Shown: positions 7,851-15,110, counted from the stretch's first letter. The stretch: 19,901 nucleotides of DNA from Flavobacteriales bacterium UBA6969 (GCA_002448555.1 DJYV01000011.1:1-19901), one strand, 5' to 3'. Numbers and translations are program-made. Notes: generated from the letters alone by a model not told the origin.

Positions 7851-8485
7851 CAGTTGCTCTCCTGGATGTCGATGACTTTGATCGATCCATGACCGAGGCG
7901 AACCATGCCCTCATTCTCCATGGTTTTGAGGGTGCGGCTGACCGCCTCGCGGCTGACGTACAATTCCTCAGCAATTTCGGCATGTGACTTGGTCACGATT
8001 TGTCGGTCAGACAATTGGGAATGCGTCTGCAGGTATGATTCAAGCCGACCCTTGAGCGGTTTGAAGGCAACCTGGTCCAACATGCCCATTGAGTCTTGCC
8101 ACGAAGTCCGGATGCTGTGAAGCACCATGTTTCTCCATTCTTCATTTTCGACAAAAAGCCGGTCCGTGAGCTCCTTAGGAAGAACGCGAATTTTAGTGGG
8201 AACTTCGGCTTCAGCAAGTATATCCATCGTGCCTCCAGTAAGCGAAGTGAGTGTGCTGAGTGCGCACATGCCATCCTTGCGCAGGAGGTATAAGACGTGG
8301 CGGTTACCGTCCCCACAGATGCGAAACAGCTTGACAGCTCCTAGTTCCAAAATGTAAGCCCCTTCCACGGGGTCGCCGGGATTCATAACCGCAGTTCCGG
8401 CATCCACCTCCATTACGGTGGACTGGTCTAGAATCTCTTCAGCTAATTCGTCTGAGCACCAATTGCATTGATTGGTCATCGTCAT
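7841..8485 (-). CDS. Crp/Fnr-family transcriptional regulator
   Basis: This 214-residue protein has an N-terminal cyclic-nucleotide-binding-type beta barrel (about 22-110, with the NPGDPVEGAYILELGAVKL block), a long dimerisation helix (about 115-150) and a C-terminal winged helix (about 160-206). The recognition helix, SREAVSRTLKTME (178-190), has the E-x-x-S-R pattern of FNR-like proteins. Five cysteines are present: C7 and C10 (CNWC), C57, C74 in GMCALS and C212. They do not match the Fnr iron-sulphur spacing, but redox sensing is possible; no cAMP-contacting set is obvious. The open frame extends to 8590 but the added residues are atypical; the ATG at 8485 gives a normal N-terminus. The gene diverges from the sugar aminotransferase gene across 203 bp, so it may control that pair and itself. 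The ligand is unknown. Confidence 0.88.
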   Translation of the reverse strand: MTMTNQCNWCSDELAEEILDQSTVMEVDAGTAVMNPGDPVEGAYILELGAVKLFRICGDGNRHVLYLLRKDGMCALSTLTSLTGGTMDILAEAEVPTKIRVLPKELTDRLFVENEEWRNMVLHSIRTSWQDSMGMLDQVAFKPLKGRLESYLQTHSQLSDRQIVTKSHAEIAEELYVSREAVSRTLKTMENEGMVRLGHGSIKVIDIQESNCQS

Positions 8486-8503
8486 TTCGCTAACTCTTTG
8501 GTA

Positions 8504-8533
8504 TAAATATAGTTCAAACAGGTATGGGTGAAA
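8504..8533 (-). promoter_or_regulatory. Predicted promoter of the Crp-like regulator gene
   Basis: On the minus strand TTTC (8530-8533), an 18-nt spacer and TATATTTA (8504-8511) approximate the Bacteroidota TTTG/TAnnTTTG promoter, with five of six -7 positions matching. The implied start of transcription is 10-15 nt before the ATG at 8485. A small dyad, GAGGA-N7-TCCTC (8537-8553), lies just upstream and could be an operator. Confidence 0.4.
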
Positions 8534-8650
8534 CATGAGGATTGTCATTCCTCTTCGAGCGCCGAACAATACGTAAGAACAAGCACTCATTTGCCCAGAA
8601 AGTTCTGTCGATTAACATAAATACACACCGCCGATTGCCATGATTCAATG

Positions 8651-8666
8651 CCCTTGATAACAAGGG
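8651..8666. promoter_or_regulatory. Operator-like dyad over the aminotransferase promoter
   Basis: CCCTTG-ATAA-CAAGGG is a perfect 6+6 inverted repeat with a 4-nt centre. It covers the predicted -33 TTG of the promoter downstream (8654-8656). A symmetric site of this size suits a dimeric winged-helix regulator, and a Crp/Fnr-type gene diverges from the same intergenic region. It is not a canonical FNR (TTGAT-N4-ATCAA) or CRP site, and binding is only inferred. Confidence 0.4.
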
Positions 8667-8684
8667 GGTTCTGAACGTATTTTG
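8654..8684 (+). promoter_or_regulatory. Predicted promoter of the aminotransferase-glycosyltransferase pair
   Basis: TTG (8654-8656), a 21-nt spacer and TATTTTG (8678-8684) resemble the Bacteroidota TTG/TAnnTTTG promoter, with one base missing from the -7 box. The -7 box ends only 4 nt (CACC) before the ATG at 8689, which predicts a leaderless or nearly leaderless transcript. Confidence 0.45.
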
Positions 8685-8688
8685 CACC

Positions 8689-9906
8689 ATGGCCACTCCC
8701 AAGCCAATTGGCTTTGCCCCACCTCCCATCGACGGCGATACCATTGCCGCAGTGACCCGCGTCCTGCAATCGGGATGGATCACATCTGGTCCGGAGCTGG
8801 CGGCGTTTGAAGAGGAGTTAGCGGCGTTTTTAGCGGGGCCACACGTGGCTTGTTTCTCTAGTTGGACGACAGCGTGTGAATTGGCGTTGCGCTGGTTTGG
8901 CGTTGGGTCCGGTGACGAAGTCATCATTCCGGCCATGACGTATGCCGCGACAGCCAACATCGTTTTGCACTGCGGTGCAGAGCCTGTGATGGTGGACATC
9001 GACCCCAAGCAGCGGGTCGTTTCAGCCGACGCCGTTCGCGCGCACATCGGCCCCAGAACCAAAGTGGTAATGCCGGTGGACTTGGGGGGCTGGCCAGTCG
9101 ATTACGATGCCGTCCACACCTTGCTCAACTCCGCAACCATTCGCACCCAGTTTCATGCCGGGAATGACGTGCAAGCCCAACTCGGGCGGCCCTTGTTCCT
9201 CTCGGATGCAGCGCACTCGTTTGGTGCCACCTTCGCCGGTGAACCGGTGGGCAGTCAGGCCGACATCACCGGATTCAGCTTCCATGCTGTCAAAAACCTC
9301 ACAACGGCCGAGGGAGGCGCATTGGCGTTCAGTCTTCCTGACTCATTCGATATGGATGTCATCCTTGGTTGGTTCAAGGCCATGGCCCTGCACGGGCAAT
9401 CCAAAAGCGCATTGGAAAAAACCACCGGCAGCTGGCATTACGACGTGGTGGACGCGGGGTACAAATGCAACATGACGGACTTGCAAGCTGCCATTGGCCG
9501 TGCACAACTCCGCAAATACCCTGATCAGCTCCTGCGCCGAGCGGCAATCGCCAGCGCGTACGACAAAGGGTTCAACGGCTGCGCTTGGTACGAAGGTCCG
9601 CCCCTCGAGGATGCATTGCGTACTAGCTCGTATCACCTCTTTCAGCTGCGCATCAGCGGCATTTCAGCAGAGCAGCGAGACCGCATCATGACGAACCTCA
9701 AGGCACGAGGCATCGCCACCAATGTCCATTTTCAGCCCTTGCCTATGCTCACGCTGCACCAGCGCCGGGGCGAACACGTGGCAGATTACCCCGAATCGGC
9801 TCGGCTCTTCGAAGAGAGTTTGAGCCTGCCCATTCACTTGGAATTGACCGATGAAGATGTCACCCGGATCATCCAAGCCGTGAAGGAAGAGGTCGAAACG
9901 ATATGA
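8689..9906 (+). CDS. DegT/DnrJ/EryC1/StrS-family sugar aminotransferase
   Basis: This 405-residue PLP enzyme belongs to the family that aminates nucleotide-linked keto sugars, using glutamate as the usual amino donor, to make amino sugars for surface glycans or glycoproteins. The opening IDGDTIAAVTRVLQSGWITSGPELAAFEEE is the standard family start (substrate pocket WITSGP). PLP is held by Asp173 in SDAAHSFGA and Lys202 in FHAVKNLTTAEGG forms the internal aldimine; FSFHAVKN is the family's SFHxxKN block. HFQPLP near the C-terminus is also characteristic. It lies 4 bp upstream of a PglC-like phosphoglycosyl transferase, so the product is likely a 4-amino or acetamido sugar loaded on undecaprenyl phosphate, as in PglE/PglC systems. 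No acetyltransferase or dehydratase partner is in the window, so the exact sugar cannot be named. Confidence 0.93.
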   Translation: MATPKPIGFAPPPIDGDTIAAVTRVLQSGWITSGPELAAFEEELAAFLAGPHVACFSSWTTACELALRWFGVGSGDEVIIPAMTYAATANIVLHCGAEPVMVDIDPKQRVVSADAVRAHIGPRTKVVMPVDLGGWPVDYDAVHTLLNSATIRTQFHAGNDVQAQLGRPLFLSDAAHSFGATFAGEPVGSQADITGFSFHAVKNLTTAEGGALAFSLPDSFDMDVILGWFKAMALHGQSKSALEKTTGSWHYDVVDAGYKCNMTDLQAAIGRAQLRKYPDQLLRRAAIASAYDKGFNGCAWYEGPPLEDALRTSSYHLFQLRISGISAEQRDRIMTNLKARGIATNVHFQPLPMLTLHQRRGEHVADYPESARLFEESLSLPIHLELTDEDVTRIIQAVKEEVETI

Positions 9907-9910
9907 ATCC

Positions 9911-10498
9911 ATGAAGCGTGCATTCGACGCATTCTGCAGCGCTATCGCCCTCGTACTGCTCGCCCCGCTCTTGCTGCTGATTGGCGTGGTTGTTGCGGCA
10001 GGGTCGCGCGGAGGCGCCTTCTACCACCAGGAACGCATTGGACGCCACGGTGTCCCATTTCGGCTGTACAAGTTTCGCTCCATGCACGTGCATCGCGAAG
10101 GGGCACAAGTCACCCTCGGGACCAGCGACCCGCGCATTACGTCGGTAGGTCGTGTGTTGCGGAACTACAAATTGGACGAACTCCCGCAGCTGTGGAATGT
10201 AGTGAAAGGCGACATGAGCTTGGTCGGACCTCGACCAGAGGTGGCGAAATACGCAGCGCTTTATACCGATGAAATGCGGGAAGTCTTGAAGGTTCGTCCG
10301 GGGCTCACGGATCCGGCGAGCATCGCAGGGTTTGACGAAGGTGAGCGGCTCGAAGCGACCGACGACCCGGAACAGCATTACCAAGAAGTCATCTTACCCG
10401 AAAAGGTGGCGCAGCAGTTGGCCTACGTTCGCTCGGCCACCTTTGCTTCAGACATTCGGGTAATCGCCCGAACGCTCTTCCGCATTTTCAAACGATGA
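9911..10498 (+). CDS. Minimal PglC-like monotopic phosphoglycosyl transferase
   Basis: This 195-residue enzyme transfers a phospho-sugar from a UDP-sugar to undecaprenyl phosphate, the first membrane step of many glycan pathways. It has only the small catalytic form of the bacterial sugar-transferase family. One hydrophobic N-terminal segment (about 5-31) contains a proline (P19), as expected for the re-entrant helix of PglC. Next come YHQERIGRHGVPFRLYKFRSM and the catalytic Asp-Glu pair D89-E90 in YKLDELPQLWNV, then GDMSLVGPRPE and VRPGLTDPAS, all diagnostic. The large CoA-binding-like and multi-TM N-terminal regions of WcaJ-type enzymes are absent. It starts 4 bp after the aminotransferase stop (same operon). 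Its last 51 bp overlap, tail-to-tail, the SirB1-like gene on the other strand. Confidence 0.93.
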   Translation: MKRAFDAFCSAIALVLLAPLLLLIGVVVAAGSRGGAFYHQERIGRHGVPFRLYKFRSMHVHREGAQVTLGTSDPRITSVGRVLRNYKLDELPQLWNVVKGDMSLVGPRPEVAKYAALYTDEMREVLKVRPGLTDPASIAGFDEGERLEATDDPEQHYQEVILPEKVAQQLAYVRSATFASDIRVIARTLFRIFKR

Positions 10499-11374
10499 CA
10501 GCAATCGCTGGAATACGCCCAGCAGGCGTTCGGCTTTCTCCTCATCTCCTCCTTCGCGCAGCGCATACGCCACGTTTCGAACCAGTCGCTGGACAATCTC
10601 CATGGAATGAGCCGGTCGCCACTGCCGGCCTGTTTCCCCGCCCTCACTTTCGATATGGCTCAAAAATTCAGAGACATCGTCGGGGCCAATGACCGTCCCC
10701 TGGCTGTACGGGTTGATGTAAAACAGGATGCCCGCCTGACCTTTTTGGGCCGTTCCTTCCCCGACAAATGCATCATCGCAATACGCCAGAATGAAATGGT
10801 TGGGGAGGTTGATCCCGCGCACCGGAATTCCCAAAGCTTGTGCAACGGACAAGTACAACATGCCCATTCCAACGGGGTTGCCTTTCTTTCCTTCCAGAAC
10901 CCCTGTAGGCAGTGCCTCTGACGGCACATGCGGGATGCGCCGCACCCCCTCAAATTCGTGGACAGAGAAGAAAATGTGGTTCAAGATGCGCACCTGCTCG
11001 AGGGCCGTGAGCTCTTCATTGAGTTCGAGCCACACCTCTTTTTTCAGGGATTCAAAAGCATAATTGGATTCTGCTACCTGCCACGCTGGATCAACGGCGC
11101 GCTGTACCAATTGAGTGCCGGCCCAAATGTCCTGTCCTCCGCATTCCATCCATGCCTCCAGCTCTTCCCGAATGTCCGATTGCTGAAGGCCTTCCTGCAG
11201 TTTAGTCATCCGCGAATGGAACAGGGCACATTCCCTTCCAGACAGTGCAGCGTCGTTGACAAACGGCAGGACGTCCTTGCCCTTAGAGAGCAGACGATCG
11301 CGCACGTGGTCGTATACCGTTTCATCCGGATCATCCATCAAGGCCAACAACGCGTGAATCTCAGAAATGCTCAT
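10448..11374 (-). CDS. SirB1/transglutaminase-core-2-like protein
   Basis: This 308-residue protein is cytoplasmic by sequence: no signal peptide or membrane segment. Residues about 100-240 match the SirB1 N-terminal, transglutaminase-like core: LEQVRILNHIFF, EFEGVRRIPHV, GVLEGKKGNPVGMGMLYL (160-175), then LGIPVRGINLPNHFILAY with His193. The nucleophilic cysteine of true transglutaminases is not evident (the family has Gly-x-Pro there), so catalysis is doubtful. N-terminal residues 1-100 are helical, HEAT-like. The biological role of the family is unclear. The gene is single, with its own promoter, divergent from the rhomboid gene. Its 3' end overlaps the glycosyl transferase by 51 bp on the opposite strand. 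Confidence 0.78.
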   Translation of the reverse strand: MSISEIHALLALMDDPDETVYDHVRDRLLSKGKDVLPFVNDAALSGRECALFHSRMTKLQEGLQQSDIREELEAWMECGGQDIWAGTQLVQRAVDPAWQVAESNYAFESLKKEVWLELNEELTALEQVRILNHIFFSVHEFEGVRRIPHVPSEALPTGVLEGKKGNPVGMGMLYLSVAQALGIPVRGINLPNHFILAYCDDAFVGEGTAQKGQAGILFYINPYSQGTVIGPDDVSEFLSHIESEGGETGRQWRPAHSMEIVQRLVRNVAYALREGGDEEKAERLLGVFQRLLSSFENAEERSGDYPNV

Positions 11375-11414
11375 GGTACTCTGGGCTTCGTTCTAACAGG
11401 GTTTAGACTGGTAC

Positions 11415-11444
11415 CAAATCTAAAAATCGGCCAAAGCTGATAAA
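11415..11444 (-). promoter_or_regulatory. Predicted promoter of the SirB1-like gene
   Basis: On the minus strand TTTA (11441-11444), an 18-nt spacer and TAGATTTG (11415-11422) match the Bacteroidota promoter pattern; the -7 box is exact to TAnnTTTG. The implied leader is about 35 nt to the ATG at 11374. This is one of the best promoter candidates in the window. Confidence 0.5.
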
Positions 11445-11513
11445 GGATGGTAAAAAGCACTTATCCAACCGGACCTGTGGAATCCCTCGGATGCAATTGC
11501 GTACCTTAATGGG

Positions 11514-12347
11514 ATGCGCTTGCCCCACTCCATGCCTCGTCCCCGGTGGAACCCAAATGTATTGGACGCCAATCGGCTGTTTTACGCGTTGTGGACGACG
11601 GCCTTGTTCCTCCTGTTGATCTGGGGGGTCTACGCCATCAACGAGGCCTACGCATTGAATTGGCGCCGCTGGGGCAATCACCCACGGGAATGGGAGCATT
11701 GGACCGGCGTCTTTACCTATCCCTTTTTGCACGGAGATCTCGAGCACCTGTGGAACAATACGGCGACGTTTTTCACGCTCAACGGCCTGCTGTTTTATTT
11801 CTACCGGTCAATTGCGGCACGCACGTGGATTCTGCTTTACATGCTTTCTGGGGTGGGGCTGTGGGTATTTGCCAAAGGCGGCAACCACATCGGTGCCAGT
11901 GGCATCAACTATGCCCTCGCGGCCTTCCTTTTCGCGTCCGGTGTGGTCCGAAAGTCCCAACTGCTGCTTCGGGTGACGTTGCTCGTGGCGTTTTTATACG
12001 GCGGCATGGTCTGGTGGATGCTGCCCATCGACGAACACATTTCGTGGGAAGGCCACATCGCAGGTGCGGTGAGCGGGCTGTTGATGGCGGTGGTGTTTCG
12101 AAAAAAGGGGCCCCTCCCCGATTTGGAACTGCAGCCACCGGCTCCGGATGAGCGCTTGCCCGACTGGTGGGCCGCTGCCCATCCCGAGCACCCGGATGTC
12201 GTTCGCCAGCGGGAATTGGATGCCAACCAAACGACCACCGCCGAAGATGGTACCTCCCAAGACGTCCAGTTCCGCATCGTCCCGAAATCGAGTTCCAACA
12301 AAAACGCCCCGACCGACGGCCGAGGCGATTTGAATTCGAAAGGGTAA
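11514..12347 (+). CDS. Rhomboid-family intramembrane serine protease
   Basis: This 277-residue protein is a polytopic inner-membrane protease that cuts transmembrane substrates within the bilayer. It has six hydrophobic segments between about 22 and 197. Family motifs are complete: HGDLEHLWNN after TM1 and before TM2, the catalytic Ser129 in GASGINYA (TM4) and His181 in EGHIAGAVSG (TM6). The helix after GASG is typical of compact bacterial rhomboids. After residue 197 there is an unusual hydrophilic tail of about 80 residues, rich in Pro, Asp, Glu, Gln and Thr, probably cytoplasmic and disordered. The ATG at 11514 is used; ATG at 11532 is also possible, and a TACCTTAA element sits 4 nt before the first. 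The substrate is unknown. It converges on dnaN with an 11-bp gap. Confidence 0.92.
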   Translation: MRLPHSMPRPRWNPNVLDANRLFYALWTTALFLLLIWGVYAINEAYALNWRRWGNHPREWEHWTGVFTYPFLHGDLEHLWNNTATFFTLNGLLFYFYRSIAARTWILLYMLSGVGLWVFAKGGNHIGASGINYALAAFLFASGVVRKSQLLLRVTLLVAFLYGGMVWWMLPIDEHISWEGHIAGAVSGLLMAVVFRKKGPLPDLELQPPAPDERLPDWWAAAHPEHPDVVRQRELDANQTTTAEDGTSQDVQFRIVPKSSSNKNAPTDGRGDLNSKG

Positions 12348-12358
12348 AACGTAATCGA

Positions 12359-13477
12359 CTATGCGTTTAGCATGACCGGCATAACGAGCATTAACAAGTC
12401 CTCCCCTTCCTCTTCGGCTTCCGTCGGTTTGATGATGCCCGCCCGGTTCGGCGCAGACATTTCCAAGGACACCTCCGCACTGGAAAGGTTGTTGAGCATG
12501 TCCATGAGGAAGCGGCTGTTGAAGCCAATCTCCATGTCCTCACCCGTGTAGCTGCAGTTCAAGCGTTCGCTCGCTTCGTTGGCGAAGTCGAGGTCCTCGG
12601 CGCTCACGACCAATTCACTACCAGCGACTTTAAGCCGCACTTGGTGCGTGGTCTTGTTCGCGAAGATGGAGACGCGACGAATGGCCTGGAGGAAACTGGT
12701 CCGACTGATGACCATGCGGTTGGGATTGTCCTTCGGGATGACCGCTTCGTAATTAGGGTATTTGCCCTCGATGAGGCGGCAAATGATGGTGACGTCGTCA
12801 AATTGGAAACGGGCGTTGGAGTCCGTGTAGGTCATGGTCACCGCTTCCGCGTGCGAGGCCGCGTTCTTCAGCAGATTCAATGGCTTCTTCGGTACAATGA
12901 ACTGAGCGTTAGATGTCGCTTGGACGTCGTTTCGGCCGTAACGCACCAAGCGGTGCGCATCCGTAGCTACGAACCGCACACTCTCGGAGTAGAACTCAAA
13001 GAAAATGCCCGACATCACCGGACGCAAGTCGTCGTTGCCCGCCGCGAACAAGGTGCGGTTAATCGCACCGATCAACGCGTTGGCATCAATGGTCATGCTC
13101 GCCGCATCGTCCAATTCAGGGGATTTGGGGAATTCATCGCCGTTGGCGCCCGTCAACTTGTATTTGCCAGCGTCACTGGTCAACTCGATGGCGTACGTCG
13201 CTGGATCAACTTTGAAGGTCAGCGGGATATCCGGAAAAGCCTTGAGGATGTCCAAAAGCATTTTGGCCGGCACCGCGATGGAACCCGTATCCTCGGTTTT
13301 GACCTCGAGCTTCGTGGTCATTGTCGTTTCCAGATCGCTTGCCGAGATGACGGCCTCGCCAGGACTCAATTCGAAAAGGAAGTTATCCAAAATGGGCAAC
13401 GTGTTGCTGCTGTTGAGGACGCCGCTTAGCGAAGAAAGGTGACGGAGCAGTTGGCTGCTGGATACGATGAAATGCAT
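12359..13477 (-). CDS. dnaN: DNA polymerase III subunit beta (sliding clamp)
   Basis: DnaN forms the dimeric ring that tethers DNA polymerase III to DNA and recruits other repair and replication factors. The 372-residue length and sequence are those of the family: MHFIVSSSQLLRHLSSLSG at the N-terminus, NTLPILDNFLFEL, VATDAHRLVRY in the second domain, GKYPNYEAVIPKDNPN, and the conserved C-terminal LVMPVMLNA. The three clamp domains lie at about 1-120, 125-245 and 250-372. The open frame begins with a TTG at 13483 two codons earlier; the ATG at 13477 fits the family start. Two -7-like boxes lie upstream on the minus strand: AATCTTTG ending 3 nt before the ATG and CATCTTTG 14 nt further up. There is no dnaA or gyrase gene beside it, so dnaN is separated from the usual origin cluster here. 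Confidence 0.97.
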   Translation of the reverse strand: MHFIVSSSQLLRHLSSLSGVLNSSNTLPILDNFLFELSPGEAVISASDLETTMTTKLEVKTEDTGSIAVPAKMLLDILKAFPDIPLTFKVDPATYAIELTSDAGKYKLTGANGDEFPKSPELDDAASMTIDANALIGAINRTLFAAGNDDLRPVMSGIFFEFYSESVRFVATDAHRLVRYGRNDVQATSNAQFIVPKKPLNLLKNAASHAEAVTMTYTDSNARFQFDDVTIICRLIEGKYPNYEAVIPKDNPNRMVISRTSFLQAIRRVSIFANKTTHQVRLKVAGSELVVSAEDLDFANEASERLNCSYTGEDMEIGFNSRFLMDMLNNLSSAEVSLEMSAPNRAGIIKPTEAEEEGEDLLMLVMPVMLNA

Positions 13478-13617
13478 GATCAAAGATTGGTCTCCAAAGA
13501 TGCTTCATATACCATCGAAAACAGTTGTTTGATGGCAGTTTTTGGGGCGGATTTTTTCAACATGCAATGCACGAATGGACCTCAAGTTTTTCACGAAAAA
13601 AACCGTAATTTGAGAAC

Positions 13618-13995
13618 ATGAAACACATCGCCTTCATCTTCAGCATGGCCATCGTCATGCTCGGCATCAACCCCACTGCGCAGGGCCAATCGGATGCAGC
13701 CGCAGAAACGGTGCAGCCCGGATACCTCAACGTCCATGTCACCCAAAACTCGACGCGAGCCGAATTGGCGCAACTACAGAAAGACCTGAGCGCTGTCAAC
13801 ATCGGATTCCGCTACGACATGGTGAATTGGATCGATGGCAAGCTGCAATCCATTCGATTTGCCCTCATCTTGCAGGACGGCACCATGGTCCGCAATGCGT
13901 ACGACGCCATGGATGCTGAAACGGACATTTGGATCCGATTGGAAGGCACTGGTGAGGAGCGCGTTTTCTGCGCAGGCAGCAAGTGCGCCGAATAA
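13618..13995 (+). CDS. Small exported protein resembling the C-terminal domain of Bacteroidota M56/BlaR1-like proteins
   Basis: This 125-residue protein starts with a signal peptide (MKHIAFIFSMAIVMLGINP, cleavage near AQG/QS). The mature part is about 100 residues: VTQNSTRAELAQLQKDL, then INIGFRYDMVNW, then GKLQSIRFALILQDGTM. From memory this pattern (T+NTTDAELEQLKKEL..GV.F.Y....N..GEI..I.I...DG) occurs, often repeated, in the periplasmic C-terminal part of Bacteroidota M56-family (BlaR1-like) peptidases. Here it stands alone without a peptidase domain. Two cysteines close to the C-terminus (CAGSKC) may form a disulphide. A gene of this kind has no established function; I infer a periplasmic binding or sensing role only weakly. 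A TAATTTG element sits 5 nt before the ATG and a strong terminator follows the stop, so it is a stand-alone gene. Confidence 0.72.
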   Translation: MKHIAFIFSMAIVMLGINPTAQGQSDAAAETVQPGYLNVHVTQNSTRAELAQLQKDLSAVNIGFRYDMVNWIDGKLQSIRFALILQDGTMVRNAYDAMDAETDIWIRLEGTGEERVFCAGSKCAE

Positions 13996-14013
13996 CATCA
14001 ATAAAGACTAATG

Positions 14014-14044
14014 AAAAGCACGCTTCAACTGCGTGCTTTTTTTT
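14014..14044 (+). terminator. Rho-independent terminator after the small exported protein
   Basis: AAAAGCACGC (14014-14023), a 7-nt loop and GCGTGCTTTT (14031-14040) form a perfect 10-bp stem, with the T tract running to 14044. It starts 19 nt after the stop codon at 13995 and lies just past the stop (14059) of the convergent glycosyltransferase. On the other strand the arm ends in only four T, so it works best for the plus strand. Confidence 0.88.
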
Positions 14045-14058
14045 GCTTCAAACTTTCA

Positions 14059-15051
14059 TCAGAGGGCGTCCAACGCGCTGAGCGCTTGGTCTACTGTGAT
14101 GGACTCGCCACACGCAAAGTGCCCCAAGGGACAGGAGGTCTTCCCATGCACACCGCACGGTCGGCACGGCAGCGATTCAGCCGATTCCACGACCCGGGAG
14201 CGATCTGAAAGCGGACCAAAACCGAAGGCCGGAACCGTCGAACAGTACACAGCCACGGTCGGTGCATTGACAGCGGAGGCCAGGTGCAAGGGTCCACTGT
14301 CGTTGGTCAAGACCCAGGCCGCTTGCGCCATCAACGCCGCCGATTCCAACAGCCCTTGGTCGGCCTGCACCACTGCATTGGGGTGCTCCGTTTTCGCCGC
14401 AATCTCCTCCAGCAAGGCCGCATCAGCCGGACCGCCTACGAGCCGCAATTCAGGCACCTCTTTCGCCAGCGCATCACACAGTTCAATCCATCGTTCGACG
14501 GGCCATTGTTTCGTCGCCCACTGGCTCGCAGGAGCCAGCACCGCAAACGCGTGACCAACCGGGGGCAGCGGTTCCGGATACAACCGCGGCAACCGCGGCG
14601 CTTCCACGTCCGTCCACCCTTCCACAAGTCGGTGATTGCGCGCGATTTCGTGCACGCCCTCCTCAAGCCCGTGCGGCACCCGATGGGTGAAAACCCGGCG
14701 CAGAGGATGCACATCAAAGCCCACACGGATCGGCGCACCCGAACGCCACGCCAACCAACCAGATGAAGCGTGCCGATGCGGGGTAAACACCGCGTCAAAC
14801 CGTTCGCGCCGAAGCATCCTTGCCAGCTCATTCAACGACCGGTAGCGCGGCAGCAGCCCGCCCTTTTTGTTCCAGATGTGTACGCCAGCCAAGAACGGAT
14901 GCCCTTGGAACATTGCCTCATTTCCTTGGCGTACGCAGATGTGAATGGCATCTTCGGGATGCGCAGCATGCCACGTTTCCCACAGCGCGGAAGCCAGGAT
15001 GGCGTCCCCGATGAAGGCCGTTTGGATGAACAGTACTTTCCGCGCGGGCAT
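14059..15051 (-). CDS. Glycosyltransferase family 9 (heptosyltransferase-like)
   Basis: This 330-residue GT-B enzyme belongs to family 9, which adds heptose or related sugars to the lipopolysaccharide core on the cytoplasmic face of the inner membrane. The N-terminus KVLFIQTAFIGDAILASAL has the conserved GD of the acceptor domain. The C-terminal donor domain has LVGGPAD and the diagnostic NDSGPLHLASAVNAPTVAVY block. A cysteine group near the end (CRPC, then SC and AC in PLGHFACGES) is common in family 9 proteins. The open frame runs 60 codons further upstream, to 15231, but across ruvX on the other strand and without family similarity; MPARKVLF at 15051 is the proper start. Donor and acceptor sugars are not determinable. 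It is a single gene, divergent from ruvX. Confidence 0.9.
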   Translation of the reverse strand: MPARKVLFIQTAFIGDAILASALWETWHAAHPEDAIHICVRQGNEAMFQGHPFLAGVHIWNKKGGLLPRYRSLNELARMLRRERFDAVFTPHRHASSGWLAWRSGAPIRVGFDVHPLRRVFTHRVPHGLEEGVHEIARNHRLVEGWTDVEAPRLPRLYPEPLPPVGHAFAVLAPASQWATKQWPVERWIELCDALAKEVPELRLVGGPADAALLEEIAAKTEHPNAVVQADQGLLESAALMAQAAWVLTNDSGPLHLASAVNAPTVAVYCSTVPAFGFGPLSDRSRVVESAESLPCRPCGVHGKTSCPLGHFACGESITVDQALSALDAL

Positions 15052-15055
15052 GGTG

Positions 15056-15082
15056 CGAAGATACGGGGTGGGCACGTCGCAA
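15056..15082 (-). promoter_or_regulatory. Predicted promoter of the GT9 gene, ending at its ATG
   Basis: On the minus strand TTG (15080-15082), a 16-nt spacer and TATCTTCG (15056-15063) approximate the TTG/TAnnTTTG promoter, with five of six -7 positions matching. The -7 box is followed by CACC and the ATG at 15051, the same arrangement as at 8678-8689, implying a leaderless transcript. The spacer is one short of the usual range. Confidence 0.4.
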
Positions 15083-15110
15083 CCGGATGGCTTGCGACGT
15101 ACCTTGCGGC

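Noticed and set aside
8486..8590. N-terminal extension of the Crp-like reading frame
   Set aside because: The added 35 residues do not resemble the family, and the region contains the predicted promoter and a small dyad; ATG 8485 is preferred.
8641..8666. FNR-type site in the aminotransferase upstream region
   Set aside because: A TTGAT half-site is present in the dyad but the second half (ATCAA at 4-nt spacing) is not; described only as a dyad of unknown owner.
12345..12369. TAAACG / CGTTTA inverted repeat between convergent rhomboid and dnaN genes as terminator
   Set aside because: Only 5-6 bp of stem with a 12-nt loop and no T tract; too weak to call.
12641..13429. Long plus-strand reading frame of 262 codons opposite dnaN
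   Set aside because: It is the antisense shadow of dnaN; composition is Arg/Val/His-rich with no recognisable domain.
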